NCBI GenBank assembly: GCA_965153455.1
Contig: OZ234494.1
Coordinates: 13,392,001-13,456,000, forward strand
DNA: 64,000 nucleotides
From: Sphagnum compactum
Lineage: Eukaryota; Bryophyta; Sphagnopsida; Sphagnales
Reading direction: 5' to 3'
In this document: one piece after another, positions 12,409-22,720 of the stretch
Layout of the letters: every line of letters begins with the position of its first letter
Position numbering within the stretch: the stretch's first letter is position 1
Translations under genes and position numbers: made by a program
The notes under the pieces: generated by a model
What the model saw: only the letters and a program-made list of their open reading frames with translations
What the model was told of the DNA's origin: nothing
The model's database searches: none

Positions 12409-13600
12409 GCACGCAATCCTTCCCTTGAAACACCGAGAATCAGTCACAATGCTCCTAATAGATTTTCAAATGTCAAAATCAGACTCAACATTAATGAATG
12501 TATACTTAATTCACAGTTATCTAATACTTTTAAAATGCCAAAAATCATCACTCAAGAGTTCTTGATATTTCTCAAAATCTGTCAAACCAAGAGCACAACA
12601 CACAGTGAATCAAAACCTAAGAAATCCAATGGAAAGGACAAAAAAGAAATAAAAAGGGCAGGCTATAAATGATGATGTACTATTGAATCAGGAGGAATGG
12701 GTCAAGGAAAAAAGAGATCGTACTATAGAAATTGATTGCAGGGTAACCCCACCTTTCCTCCTTTCCTGCAGTGCCTGCAATCAGTCACAAAGCTGTTTTT
12801 CCTCTCTCATGACTCATGAGGCATTGGGCCCACCACACATAGCTTTTTCAATGTCAAAAGGTTCTACTGTAGTCATTTACAAAAGCGTTTTGTTTTTTTC
12901 TCTCAGGAAGAAGAACACTGAAAAACTATTTGGAAGCATGACTTGACATCAACCACTTGATGGTTGATGTCCTCTTTTAAGAAGCAAAAGGAAGGCTGAA
13001 CAGATTAAGAGTATATGTAATAAGATTGCAGAGAAAAATCTCCACAAAACCACTTTGAATACATGACAACTGAGCACAGCCGTAACCTCGTGAGAATGGT
13101 TCACAAAGTGTCAGACCATCACCTCATAACAAGTAGCAGTGATGAGTGGCCAAGACTACGAATCATCAGCTCCCAATCACTGACTTCATCAGCTCCTGAC
13201 CTTGGGTGTAGAAAAGAATATAATGATCTGCACAAAATTTGTGCAAAACATTAAAGCAATTCTTTTGTGCAAAACATTAAACCAAATTTGGGCCAAACAG
13301 ACTAAGAGTACCTTCAATGCATACTGTAAGAGTTCATCAAGTGCAATACAATGGAGCAATTTTCAACAAACAGATTTACGGATTAATTGCAGACAAGCCC
13401 TGTAAGCACAAGCATATTTCATAACTCCATTCCTGAGCACTATACTGCAGGCCATTGTAATCCATCAGACTACAATAATCAAATGCTAGCAATAGTGAAG
13501 ATTCTTCTTCGATTTTTTCAAGAGAAGCATTGAAACCTGCAGAATCCTCACCACCAAAAATACTTGACGGTTGCTAAATAGCAGCAAAACAAGAAAAGAA
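9993..13600. other. Gene-free AT-rich region
   Basis: No recognisable coding exon, RNA gene or transposon protein. It contains a 28-base poly-A run at 12376-12403. Near 13000-13210 it holds a diverged copy of the dispersed repeat also found near 53.3 and 62.2 kb. A minus-strand open frame at 11286-11471 shows no family I know. Confidence 0.5.
13000..13210. repeat. Dispersed gene-proximal repeat, copy 1
   Basis: Shares blocks with the 61.9-62.6 kb region: GAGATTGCAGRGAAAA-like text followed by CACTTTGAA, and ACTGACTTCATCAGCTCC. The reverse complement of the last block also occurs near 10097-10112, so the family is present in both orientations. Its origin is unknown. Confidence 0.45.
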
Positions 13601-13611
13601 AATTGTCACAG

Positions 13612-14280
13612 ATACTATCACAAAATCTCATGTGAGGAATCAAACAGCTGGAGAGCTGATTTGAGGCTCCCTGCATCAAACTAGGGATACAAATGATCCA
13701 ATGCATTGCACCTTGATTACACTTCATACACCCCAATATACATAATGCAAGTCACTTAAGCAAAAGCAGGAGTAAGCCCTAGGTTTCTGATTTGCAGCAA
13801 AACACACAACATGTTACAAAGATCAGATCACAAATTCTCTTGTGAGGAATCAAACAGCCAAGGAGCTGATTTGAGTAAACCCCAGATTTCTGAATTGTAG
13901 CAAAACACACATGTTATGATGATCATAAATTCTCATTGTGAGGAATCAAAACAGCCAAGAAGCTGATTTGAGGCTCCTTGCATCAAAATGGGGATTACAA
14001 TGATCCTACACATGGCACATTCGTTACAATCCATATACATAAACATGCACAATAGCAGCAGCAAGCCCACCCTAGGTTCCTGAACTGCAGCAAAACTCAA
14101 AACATGTTATGAAGAAGATCACAAATTCTGTGTGAGGAAATCAAACAGCCGAGGAACCGATTTGAGCTTTGCTGCATCAAAATGGGGATACAATGGTCAT
14201 CTGCATTGGATATTCATTACAAATTCATATACATAATATACACAACACAAGTCACTTAAAGCAAAAGCAGGAGTAAACCC
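13612..14280. repeat. Tandem array of four unequal units
   Basis: Units contain TGTGAGGAATCAAACAGC, then GAGCTGATTTGAG, a GGGGATACAATGATC-like segment and AAGCAGGAGTAARCCCTA. Anchors lie near 13630, 13840, 13937 and 14130, giving spacings of about 210, 97 and 193 bp. The third interval is a shortened unit. It sits 3' of the PRT1-like gene. Confidence 0.75.
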
Positions 14281-14418
14281 TAACCCTAGACACATAACAT
14301 TCTCTGACAATCTGTGCAGGTGGTTGTTGCTGAAGGTGGTGCTGAAGAAGGCATTGCAGCAGAAAGGATTGAGACTTACACACATGTAAGAAGATTATTC
14401 AAAAGAGACAATGATACA

Positions 14419-14585
14419 CTAGGTACTATAAGCATACCAAAGTTTGCAGCAGATGTGAAGGTTGTGTGCAAGTTGAAATGAGGCGGTGGGAGTACTAAGC
14501 ACTAGGTACTATGAACATAACAAAGTTTGCAGCAAATGTGAAGGTTGTGTGTACTTTGAAAGGAGGCAGCAGGAGTAGTACTGCT
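14419..14585. repeat. 83-bp tandem duplication
   Basis: CTAGGTACTATAAGCATACC at 14419 and CTAGGTACTATGAACATAAC at 14502 each start a unit containing AAAGTTTGCAGCARATGTGA, then AGGTTGTGTG and AGGAG. Two copies differ at scattered positions. Confidence 0.75.
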
Positions 14586-14732
14586 ATGAAGCATATACAA
14601 AATGAGTTTGCTCTGCAGAAATGGCACAAAGGATGTGAACCCTGATTGCATTCTATGTGAAACAGAGAAGCAAACAACAGACATAGTGCATACGGGAAGC
14701 ATTATTGCTATACAAGGAAAAATGAAGAAGAA

Positions 14733-14763
14733 GATGATGATGGTGATGATGATGATGATGATG
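14733..14763. repeat. (GAT)n microsatellite
   Basis: Ten GAT-type triplets with one GGT variant. It lies 3' of the PRT1-like stop codon. Confidence 0.85.
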
Positions 14764-14800
14764 AGAGCTTACTCCTGGTTGTTCAGATCATGCAAAAGGA

Positions 14801-14829
14801 TCTTCTTCTTCTTCTTCTTCTTCTTCTTC
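14801..14829. repeat. (TTC)n microsatellite abutting a stop codon
   Basis: On the minus strand this is (GAA)n starting immediately after the TGA of the PRT1-like gene. The repeat shares two bases with the stop codon (plus-strand TCA at 14828-14830). Confidence 0.9.
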
Positions 14830-15685
14830 ACCAACTCCAAAGCAAAATCCAAGGCATCTCAGGTCTCTCCCTCTGCTTCTCCTTCTCCACCATACGGTGA
14901 TGAGGGCCATGGCTTTGGTTGAATCTTCCAGGAAGACTATTGCCCCGGGCATGGCAGCTTGCACAAAGATCATAGCCAACAGCTTCTGGACAATCACTAC
15001 AAGTGAATCGCTTGCCAAGAATGGGCATCATGCCACAGCCATCACATCCGACCCCAGGATGAATCGGGTTCTGCAAGATGATGTCTTCTCCAGCAGAATG
15101 GTTGGCCAATTGTGGTGCAGATTGCGATTCATTTTCTCTGTGTTTCAATTCTTTGGCGCGTTTGGCATAATCTGACGGGAAATTGAACTCCAAGTACTGA
15201 TGAAGCTCTATACAAGGCTGTGGGAAAGGTCCAGGATGATGAGCTCTACAAGACGGACAGTTCTTAGACGCTTGAGAAACACAAGTCTTACAGAAAAGAT
15301 GGCCACAGTTGAGCACGATTGGCTTGTACAAAAGCTTATTGCAAGCTTTGCACTGCAGTTCGGAGAAAACGTCCCGCCTGGAAACGGAACCACTGCCTTC
15401 CAGCTGCGGAGAGTACTGATCTTGCCGCGCTTCCTCCTCCGCGACTTCCGAGGCTCTCCTCGCATAGTCCTCCGGTGCTATTTTCCCCAGAAGACGGTGT
15501 AACTGCTCGCAGATTCGAGGCAGATGGACATACGATTTCTGACACACCGGACAATGCGACACCGTCTTCGTGTTCATGGATTTATGCACACACCAGAAAC
15601 AGAAGAGGTGTCCACATGCCTCCACCACTGGCTTGTATGCTAGCTCCAAACAGATCGGACAATCGAACGTCTTACTCCCAGCCAT
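14828..15685 (-). CDS. PRT1: PRT1-like E3 ubiquitin ligase (RING-RING-ZZ)
   Basis: N-degron pathway ubiquitin ligase; Arabidopsis PRT1 recognises bulky aromatic N-termini. The single exon encodes 285 residues. RING 1 has the C3HC4 set C9, C12, C24, H26, C29, C32, C45, C48. RING 2 has C112, C115, C127, H129, C132, C135, C143, C146. A ZZ zinc finger spans about 214-263, starting CDGCG and ending in the GRFNQSH stretch and a His pair. This domain order and the ZZ text are characteristic of PRT1. Arabidopsis PRT1 is about 410 residues; this copy has shorter linkers and lacks the acidic tail. I chose the ATG at 15685 because the first RING starts right after it. The same frame is open to an ATG at 15826, but that stretch is CT/GA-repeat-like and is probably leader. 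A spliced 3' exon cannot be excluded. Confidence 0.88.
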   Translation of the reverse strand: MAGSKTFDCPICLELAYKPVVEACGHLFCFWCVHKSMNTKTVSHCPVCQKSYVHLPRICEQLHRLLGKIAPEDYARRASEVAEEEARQDQYSPQLEGSGSVSRRDVFSELQCKACNKLLYKPIVLNCGHLFCKTCVSQASKNCPSCRAHHPGPFPQPCIELHQYLEFNFPSDYAKRAKELKHRENESQSAPQLANHSAGEDIILQNPIHPGVGCDGCGMMPILGKRFTCSDCPEAVGYDLCASCHARGNSLPGRFNQSHGPHHRMVEKEKQRERPEMPWILLWSW

Positions 15686-17030
15686 CGCCCTTGCTCGACT
15701 CTTGCTCTCAAAACTCTCTCTGTCTGTCTGTCTCTCTCTCTCAAAGAACTCGAGAACTCTCTCAGAACTTTCTATCTCTCTCGCGCACAAAAGCCCAAAA
15801 CAGATGGAGATCTCTGAGAGACGCAATCCCTCGCAACGACAGTAGTAACGACAAGCTTCTTCCGTAACCTAATGATGATTCCTCGGCAGATTTCTAGATT
15901 GCCATGCGCGGTTCTTGATGCCACGTGCCGTACATGGATGAGACGCGATAGGCATGGACCGGATGGCTGCGAATATTCGATCACCGCCCGCACATTGTCT
16001 TCTCCGTCGATCGAGTCGGATTAGGATTCGGACGCACAACAAGTTCGCCGATGTGTTCGAGTGTATGAACCAGAATCATATGCGACCTCGGATGTAGTTC
16101 TTGTTTCTACAAACACTAACACAAAGCACCTGAGGGAGTGGAGGAAGAAGAAAAAGAAGAGGCGGCGATTCCAAAGTGCAAGAGATCACAGGTCTTGGAG
16201 ACGCTCAATGGAGTGCAAGAAGAAGAAGAAGAATAAAAAAGACTTCTGACAAACAGCAGTGTTACATTACAAGCGAAGCATCTGAGGAGAATTGAGATTC
16301 TGTTTATAATTTCTGTTGGAAGACTTGTTTTTATTGGCACCATGATGTAGAGATGGCAATTGACTTGGATCAGTTTATGCAGGTGAAAGGAGTACTGTTT
16401 GAGGAGCTTGGAGATGGATTTGCAGGCATTGGTTGCAACTGGAGAATACATTTTTACCTCTTTTTTTCTCTTCTTTCTGAAGGCGAGTTTTTAATTGCCT
16501 GTTGTGGGATTTTGTTCAATGTGTGTTTTTAAAGCCTTTTTTTTCTTCTTCTTTTTGAGTTCTCTTTGAGATAACATCATTCAAACTTATTGCGTTTTCA
16601 CTAGAGAGAACAGTTAGATGTCTAGTGTTTTGATGGTTTGAGGATTTCAAACGTTAGAAGAAGAAAGGGAGAACAACATCTAGAAAAGAGCCATGCCCAA
16701 CATTCCATTAAGTGAGATTGCAAGCTTCAATGTTGGTGCTTTGCTCCTAATTGTTGATTTGGTTGCTCCTTTCATTGCGCGATCCCATCGCAAGTTCAAT
16801 ATATCTAGCCTTCCAAATCTTTCTTTGTTTTTCTCTTTGTTTCTCTCTCATTTGTCTCTTCCCACCTCACGAGATTTTGATTTCCTTTGAAGAATGAATG
16901 TTAGTCGTGATTTGAATCCATTATAGCTTGGAAGGTAAAATTATGCTTTGGTTGTTAAGAATCTTCACAATTTTTGAAAAGATGTACAATTTGAGGAGCT
17001 CCAAACTTGAGGACAAAAAATGAACTCCTA
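15686..17030. other. PRT1-like 5' leader and intergenic DNA
   Basis: 15700-15790 is CT-rich (GA-rich on the gene strand), as in many plant leaders. Poly-Lys frames around 16130-16250 come from AAG-rich sequence. A 65-codon plus-strand frame at 16693-16890 has no family I recognise. Confidence 0.45.
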
Positions 17031-17830
17031 AACCCTAAATGAATATTAATAGCCATTAAAATAACCACCAATAAAATTACTACTAATAATCATTAATATA
17101 ATAACCATTAATAGTCATTAATAACATATGATAATTTAGCCTAGAATAATCACCAATAACTACGAATAAAATAACTACTAATAACCATTAATATAATAGT
17201 CACCAATATTTATCAATAGAGTAATCATTAATAGTCATCAATAAAATAATCATTAATAGCCACCAATAGAATAACTACCAATAGCCATTAATAGTCATCA
17301 ATAGTCTCAATAAAAAAACAATCAATAGGCACCAATAGTCATATACTTAAATTGCTTAAAATTGTCAAAAATAATTTAGGGTGAAATAATCTATAATATA
17401 CAAAAATAATTTAAGGTGAAATAGCCTGTAATAATTTAGGATTGCCAATAATAAGATAAGGTGAAATATCCTTCAATAACCAAAAGTAACCAACAATAGT
17501 TTCACATAGTTGAAAATAGCTTAAGATGAAATAGCTTAGAATAGCCAAAAGTAATTTATAATAGTTTCAAGTAACCTAAAGTGAAATAATTTACAATAGC
17601 CAAAAATAGCATAAAAAGACAAAAAGAAGTTACAATAGCTGAAAATTGTTTAAAGTGAAATAGGCTAAAATAATCAAAAGTGACCTAGGGTGAAATAATT
17701 AGAAATAACCAAAAGTAATTGAGAATAGCCATAAATAGCCGTAAATAACGTAAGGTGGAATATTTTAAATTAAGGAAAAGTAACCCTATAATAACTGAAA
17801 GTAATTTAACATAAGTAAAATTATTATATT
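17030..17830. repeat. AT-rich degenerate minisatellites, two adjoining types
   Basis: 17030-17345 is built from short units such as AATAGYCATYAATA and AATAACCACCAATA. From about 17380 to 17830 a different but related unit of roughly 55-65 bp recurs, with GGTGAAATA, AATAGCCAAAAGTAA and AATTTA blocks. No coding sequence was recognised. Confidence 0.7.
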
Positions 17831-18104
17831 AGTAAAAATCTTATCCATTTATCAAACATTTTCTTTTTCAAAAGAATGGTCATTGAAATGTTATTGAATA
17901 ATGATATTCAAAAAAAACTTGTTCAAATGATTTTACACTTGTAATTATGTACATTATTGAAAAAAAAATTTAAGTAAATTCGACTTTTGTAAATTTTATT
18001 TTAACAAAATTTCAATAAGATATGAACTTTCAAAGTTTATGTTTCTATAATGTTTGAAATGAAATATTTGATAAATAGAGTGCAATGTAACACATTATCA
18101 TAAT

Positions 18105-18190
18105 AAGTGTGATGATTCGATGGTAGGGGTGTTCACCTCGATTCTAAAGGTTAAGGGATCAAACTTCACAAGTGGTGTGTGCGTGGTCAA
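18105..18190 (+). mobile_element. tRNA-derived SINE-like segment
   Basis: TGATTCGATGGTAG resembles a Pol III box A. GGGATCAAACTTC, about 45 bases on, resembles a degenerate box B, with CACCTCGATTCTAAAGG between them as in tRNA-related SINE heads. It is not a functional tRNA, because the arms do not pair cleanly. A short palindrome around 18268-18296 (GGTTAGG...CCTAACC) follows. Neither target duplications nor a poly-A end were found. Confidence 0.4.
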
Positions 18191-18749
18191 CAATGGTAAG
18201 TTGACTGAATATTCCCCTATCTAGTTCCCTACAATATGTGCCTAGGTTGATTATGTGGCTTACGTATGTAGGTTAGGTTTTTAACCTAACCTAGGTAGTG
18301 ACACGTGTCAATAACTAATAAGCTGAAAATTATGAAATTATCAATAATATTATATATTAAATATTTAAAATTTAATTGATTTCCATGCTGCCTAATTAAT
18401 TAAGTAGCAAGCAAATGCTTGGTAAAATTATATTTCATTTTAGAGTAACCTTGTTTCATGAGGGACTAATGAAACAATTCATTGTCCATAAGAACTGGTC
18501 CCCGTTCACTAGAGGGTTGACCACTTTCATCATGGTAAAATGTCCAAATTCACTCAAAATCTAGTGAAACCCAAAGTGAACTAGAACGCATTTTGATGTA
18601 GTGACCTCACCATCTAAAGTGCATGCCTAAATTTATTTAATTTCTTCATGGCATGTCTATGTTATTTTTTAAGGTTCTCATAAAGTTCTTTGAACCGCTG
18701 GACTTGGGTATAATACTTCTTTATGTCATGCATCATGGTGTTTCTCACT

Positions 18750-19372
18750 ATGGAAATGGCATTAACCAAAGGGTGACGAAAAAGGGCATCAACCATAACA
18801 TTCTCTTTACCTTTCACATATTACATTGACTAACCAAAATCAAATTGTTGTAATATTTCCACCCACCTACATTGCCTCCTACTTCAATTAGCTTGGGTGG
18901 TTAGATATTTTAAGCTTTCATGGTCAGTTTCAATTGTGAATTGTGTTCTTAACAAATAATGGTTCCAAATTTTCAAAGCATGAATTACAACTAACATTTC
19001 CTTTTCATGGGTGGGGCAATTATATTTTACAAGAACCAACTTACTAAACTCATAGGTAATTATTCACCCTTCTTACATTAACACTACATCTCTGGCTATA
19101 TCACTAGCATCAATGCATAATATTAGCCCACCCATCTTGGCATTAATAACTTTTAGTACCGAAACAAAGGTGAAGGCATTTTTCAAGTTTTGAAAACTTT
19201 GTTCACAATTAAAATTCCATTGGATACCCTGGGAGTTGTTTTTTCCCTTTAATAAATTCGTTAAAGGTTTTACATTTGAACAAAGTTTCTCACAAAATGC
19301 TTATAATAATTAGCCAAACCCAAGACGTTTCTCACTTTTGTTTTATCGACCTTGGGGATTTGCCATTTAAGG
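18750..19372 (-). pseudogene. Ty3/gypsy RT thumb and RNase H remnant
   Basis: Minus-strand translation shows a broken LGLANYY...HFVRNF region, typical of the end of gypsy RT. Further down is an RNase H segment containing TDHESLKYLTTQ and, after more stops, a DAL-type end (the DALSR position). Several in-frame stops and frame changes make it non-functional. It continues the RT remnant at 20185-20955, from which it is separated by an 810-bp insertion. Confidence 0.8.
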
Positions 19373-20182
19373 TGAAAGCACACTACGGGTGAATCACTTT
19401 TCACCACTTTTCACCCCAAAAAATGATGTATAACAAGTATAATAGGTGTGCAATAAACTGAAATCTTGATGGCATTTTTTGGAAACCCTAAACATAATAA
19501 AAAAAAACTTTAAAATGTGCATGACAACATTTTGGACCTCAAAGCTCATTTTGAATCAAAGATAAGTTTGATCCAATGCTTAGATGAAAAAAATTGAATA
19601 AAATCAATGCGCATAAAGTATATAACATGCATCTTTTCAATGACCATAGAGTCTCATGTTTGTGATTCATGACACATTACCAAACCAAAGAAAAATGAAA
19701 AAATAATACAATGTCCACCTATAAAATCTTTTCCTTTTCTTAAAGTAATGGTTTTTTCCCAAAAAAAGAATTTATTATGCATTTATTGCTCAAGAAATGA
19801 AAAAAAACACATTTTTTGAATGGATTTTCAACCAAAAATTGTAAACTTTTAAATGGCCTTAAATTTAATTAATGCACATCAATATCACTCACCACCAAAA
19901 AATTCATTACAAAACTCCAACCACAACCTTAGTTTTTGAAATATATTTGTAATTTTTCATACTTTGTGACATGTATTTTTTAGACACAAATATATTTCAT
20001 ATGTTCAAATTTGTAAATATTTGTTGGAGTTTCTTTTTAAATAAACTAGTTTAAGTCTAAAGTTAATGCAATACACTTGAAATGAACAAAAATAATTCAA
20101 AATGTGATGTCCACATGTACCAAAAAAATGTAAAATTTCTATTTTTGTGATTACATATTTTGGGGGGCATAGTGTGCTTTCA
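19373..20182. mobile_element. 810-bp non-autonomous element nested in gypsy RT
   Basis: The gypsy reading is interrupted at one point and resumes 810 bp later. The interruption is bounded by inverted termini TGAAAGCACACTACG (19373 on +) and TGAAAGCACACTATG (from 20182 on -). The interior is AT-rich and has no coding capacity. The flanks show no clear target duplication, so I cannot assign the superfamily. The CACTA string inside the termini is suggestive but not sufficient. Confidence 0.55.
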
Positions 20183-20184
20183 CT

Positions 20185-20955
20185 CTTTAGCCATAGCCCT
20201 TATCTTTCTAGGATCAACTACTATTCCTTTATCCGATACTACATGTCCAAAATAGTCTACCTAGGGTACACCAAATTCATATTTGTTCATTTTAGCATAC
20301 AAATTTGTTGGTTTTCAAGATTTCAAATATTGTCCTTAAGTGTTCTATTTTGGATTTGGAATAGACCAAAATGTCATCCAAAAACATTAACACAAATTTT
20401 CCTAAGTACTTTTAAAACAAGGAGTTCATCAAAATCATACATGTAGGTGTTGGCGGATTTATTAGTCTAAATGGCATCACCATAAATTCATGATGCCCAT
20501 AACTAGTTTGAAAGGTCGTCTTAGGAACATCTTAATCCTTCACATAAATTTGATGGTAGCCACTTTTAAAATCTATTTTGGAAATTATCATAGTTCCATG
20601 CAAATGATCAAAAGATCATCAATTCTAAATAACGGAAATTTCTTTTTAACAATAAGTTTGTTCAATCCTTTATAATCCATACAAAGTCTCAAAGTTCAAT
20701 CTTTCTTTTTCACGAATAGGATAGGAGCACCCCAAGGAGATTTACTTGGTTTTATATACCCCTTGTTTAACATATCACTTAATTGTTGTTCTAATTCTTC
20801 ATATTCAGCAAAGGATAGTTGATAGGGGGCTCTAAAAATGGGCTTTACATCTAACAGTAAGACACTTGAATAGTCAATTTCCTTAGCTAATGGTAAGCCA
20901 AGTGAATTTGTAGGGAAAACATCATAATATTCTTCCAAAAAAATTCGCACTAAAT
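20185..20955 (-). pseudogene. Ty3/gypsy reverse transcriptase remnant
   Basis: The minus-strand frame 20950-20696 reads through the conserved start of gypsy RT: LPLAKEIDY, FRAPYQLS, GYIKPSKSPWGAPILFVKKKD. It then continues with shifts through DYKGLNKL, FPLFRIDDLL and the catalytic FLDDILVYSKS stretch near 20390-20340. The aspartate pair is readable, but stops and frameshifts break the frame repeatedly. This is the older, inactive half of the gypsy arrangement. Confidence 0.88.
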
Positions 20956-21497
20956 TTCATTCAAATTATTCTCTATCATGGGTTCATTTATTGGCTCGTC
21001 CACACTTATGGTAAATAGTTCAACATCCTTTTGTATACATTTAAAAAATTGTTTGGCCATCTTATAGATAACCTTATTCACATTATTCCAACATTTGGCT
21101 TTTCATCGTTCCTTAAAACTTCAGGTTCAAGATTAAGCTCTAGATCTCACTCACAAAACCAATGTTCATGCCTTTCCACTTGATCATGATTGGCTAACAC
21201 CTTACAAAGTTTCGCCCACATTATGGAAGCCAAGGCATCACGAATAACATTGTCAATCCCAAGTACTAATGCCTCCAATTCAACTTTGGGGCTCCATGTT
21301 TTCACAAACAATATTTGACAAAAGGGTTTCCACTATCTTGAACATTAGACATAATAGTCCTTTACTCAAACCAAGACAAGGTTACCAAGAGAAATAAATC
21401 AATAAATAAATAATAAATTGACAAGAAGTTAAGGTTTCTTATTAAAATTATTTTAAACCAGAAAAGGATGGGGTCTCCTAGGATTTACTTATTATTG
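20956..21497 (-). other. Degraded gypsy 5' internal region
   Basis: Lies between the PBS-like site and RT, where gag and protease should be. Only short open stretches survive, one around 21150-21300 on the minus strand. I recognise no zinc knuckle or protease motif, so most of gag appears to be deleted. Confidence 0.4.
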
Positions 21498-21509
21498 CCT
21501 TAATACCAC
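21498..21509 (-). other. Gypsy primer-binding-site-like sequence
   Basis: The minus strand reads TGGTATTAAGGC, one or two changes from the usual plant retrotransposon PBS complementary to initiator tRNA-Met. It lies at the expected side of the LTR. Confidence 0.55.
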
Positions 21510-21517
21510 ATATAACA

Positions 21518-22101
21518 TTGTTCATTACTACTATCAAATCCTTGGTCACTTAGACAAAGAGAAAAGAAAAAACACAAAAAATTAACCGAGCCTTAGGGAA
21601 CACCTAGACAATAATGCCTAGAGGAAGAAAACTACTCCTACTTTCCCAAGATAAACCCTTGGGTGACCTAAACACAATAGTCCCTTTAAATGATTTGTAA
21701 TTACAACCCTATTGTAGGAACTTATGACTCCAATGAACAAGGAACAATACCTCCTTTTGCAACTTACTAACCAAAAACACAACAAAAATTACTCACACAC
21801 ACCTTTATTTACTTTACAATTTATGAACATCTAGGCATGATTTTCACCACCCCCAACCACGAGCATGGAAACACTTTTCTCTACTCTACTCCTTCCTACC
21901 TTTCTTAAACAAGCAAAAGAACTCCCTCTTCTACTAACCTTTTTTCTTTTCCTTCTCCACACTCTCCCCCATGCATGTTCTGTAATAGTTAAGTTTCTAA
22001 GTACTTGCCACGTCCTAAGTAAAACTATTGATGCCACTTCCTACTTCTAATTGTCAATTCATAGTTCTTCACATACGTCCATCATCCTTTGGTTGTTAAC
22101 A
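21518..22101 (-). repeat. Shared gypsy LTR, about 590 bp
   Basis: The high-coordinate edge starts TGTTAACAACC on the minus strand directly after a polypurine tract. The low-coordinate edge lies next to the PBS-like site. Its exact inner end is uncertain by about 10 bp. It acts as 3' LTR to the integrase fragment and 5' LTR to the RT fragment. Confidence 0.6.
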
Positions 22102-22118
22102 TTACTTCCCCCTTCAAA
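22102..22118 (-). other. Gypsy polypurine tract
   Basis: The minus strand reads GAAGGGGGAAG followed by TAA and the LTR edge. This is the expected plus-strand primer position. Confidence 0.65.
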
Positions 22119-22720
22119 AAGAGGTCATTGTCCTTGATGACAAAAATCAGGAAAGTTAGCCTTAAATTCTACTTCATTTTTCCAAGTTGCCTCATCAACA
22201 AGATAATGCTTCCATTTTACCAACACCTCATTCCACATTCTATTTTGATGTTGGCATACCTTAGTTTTAGAATGTGTTTGGGTTTTGCTAGGGTGTTCCT
22301 TTCATCCAAAATTTGAAGTAATTCAAGCAAAACATGAGGGGTTTAATACATATTTTTAACAAGTTAACATGGAATACATTGTGGATTTGCTAAGACTTTG
22401 AGAATAGGTAGGCTACCTTTTCCAAAAAAAATTATTATGATAAAGGGTCCACAAAATCTAAGGGATAATTTTTGTCATTTCTCCATCAAAACCAACCCAT
22501 TTTATGGCCTTTATGGTTAGGTGTCTAACTCCCCTTTTTACTTCAACACCCACCTCTAAAGTGGAGGGAGTTAATCAAATGATAGCCACCATGTAACAAA
22601 TTTTTTAATTGGTCAAAAATTTCTTTTATTGTCATTTGCAAAGTTCTTTACTCCTAGGCTATCATTTGTTAAGCCATAATCATATCTAGTTGTGAAGGTC
22701 ATCCAAACTTAAGCTATAAA
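22119..22720 (-). pseudogene. Ty3/gypsy integrase C-terminus with chromodomain-like tail
   Basis: Minus-strand translation contains VFHVNLLK near 22385-22357, the hallmark HVSxLK block of the gypsy integrase C-terminus. Downstream is a degraded chromodomain-like stretch with a broken WKxE...FPDF pattern at about 22250-22118, just before the polypurine tract. Stops occur in every frame. Upstream integrase core motifs were not found above 22720, so this copy is truncated. Confidence 0.75.

Larger units (their letters stand above)
18600..22720 (-). mobile_element. Decayed Ty3/gypsy elements in tandem, sharing an LTR
   Basis: On the minus strand, read from high to low coordinates, the order is: integrase C-terminus and chromodomain-like end (about 22560-22116), polypurine tract (22118-22102), LTR (about 22101-21518), PBS-like site (21509-21498), then reverse transcriptase (about 20955-20185) and RNase H (19372-18750). 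A single element would have integrase after RNase H. Parts of two copies are therefore joined through one LTR, with gag missing between them. All frames are broken by stops and shifts. Confidence 0.75.

Noticed and set aside
14602-14922. 106-codon plus-strand frame with poly-Met and poly-Phe
   Set aside because: Crosses GAT and TTC microsatellites antisense to the PRT1-like gene.
15319-15867. 182-codon plus-strand frame
   Set aside because: Exactly antisense to the RING domains of the PRT1-like gene, which has the recognisable protein.
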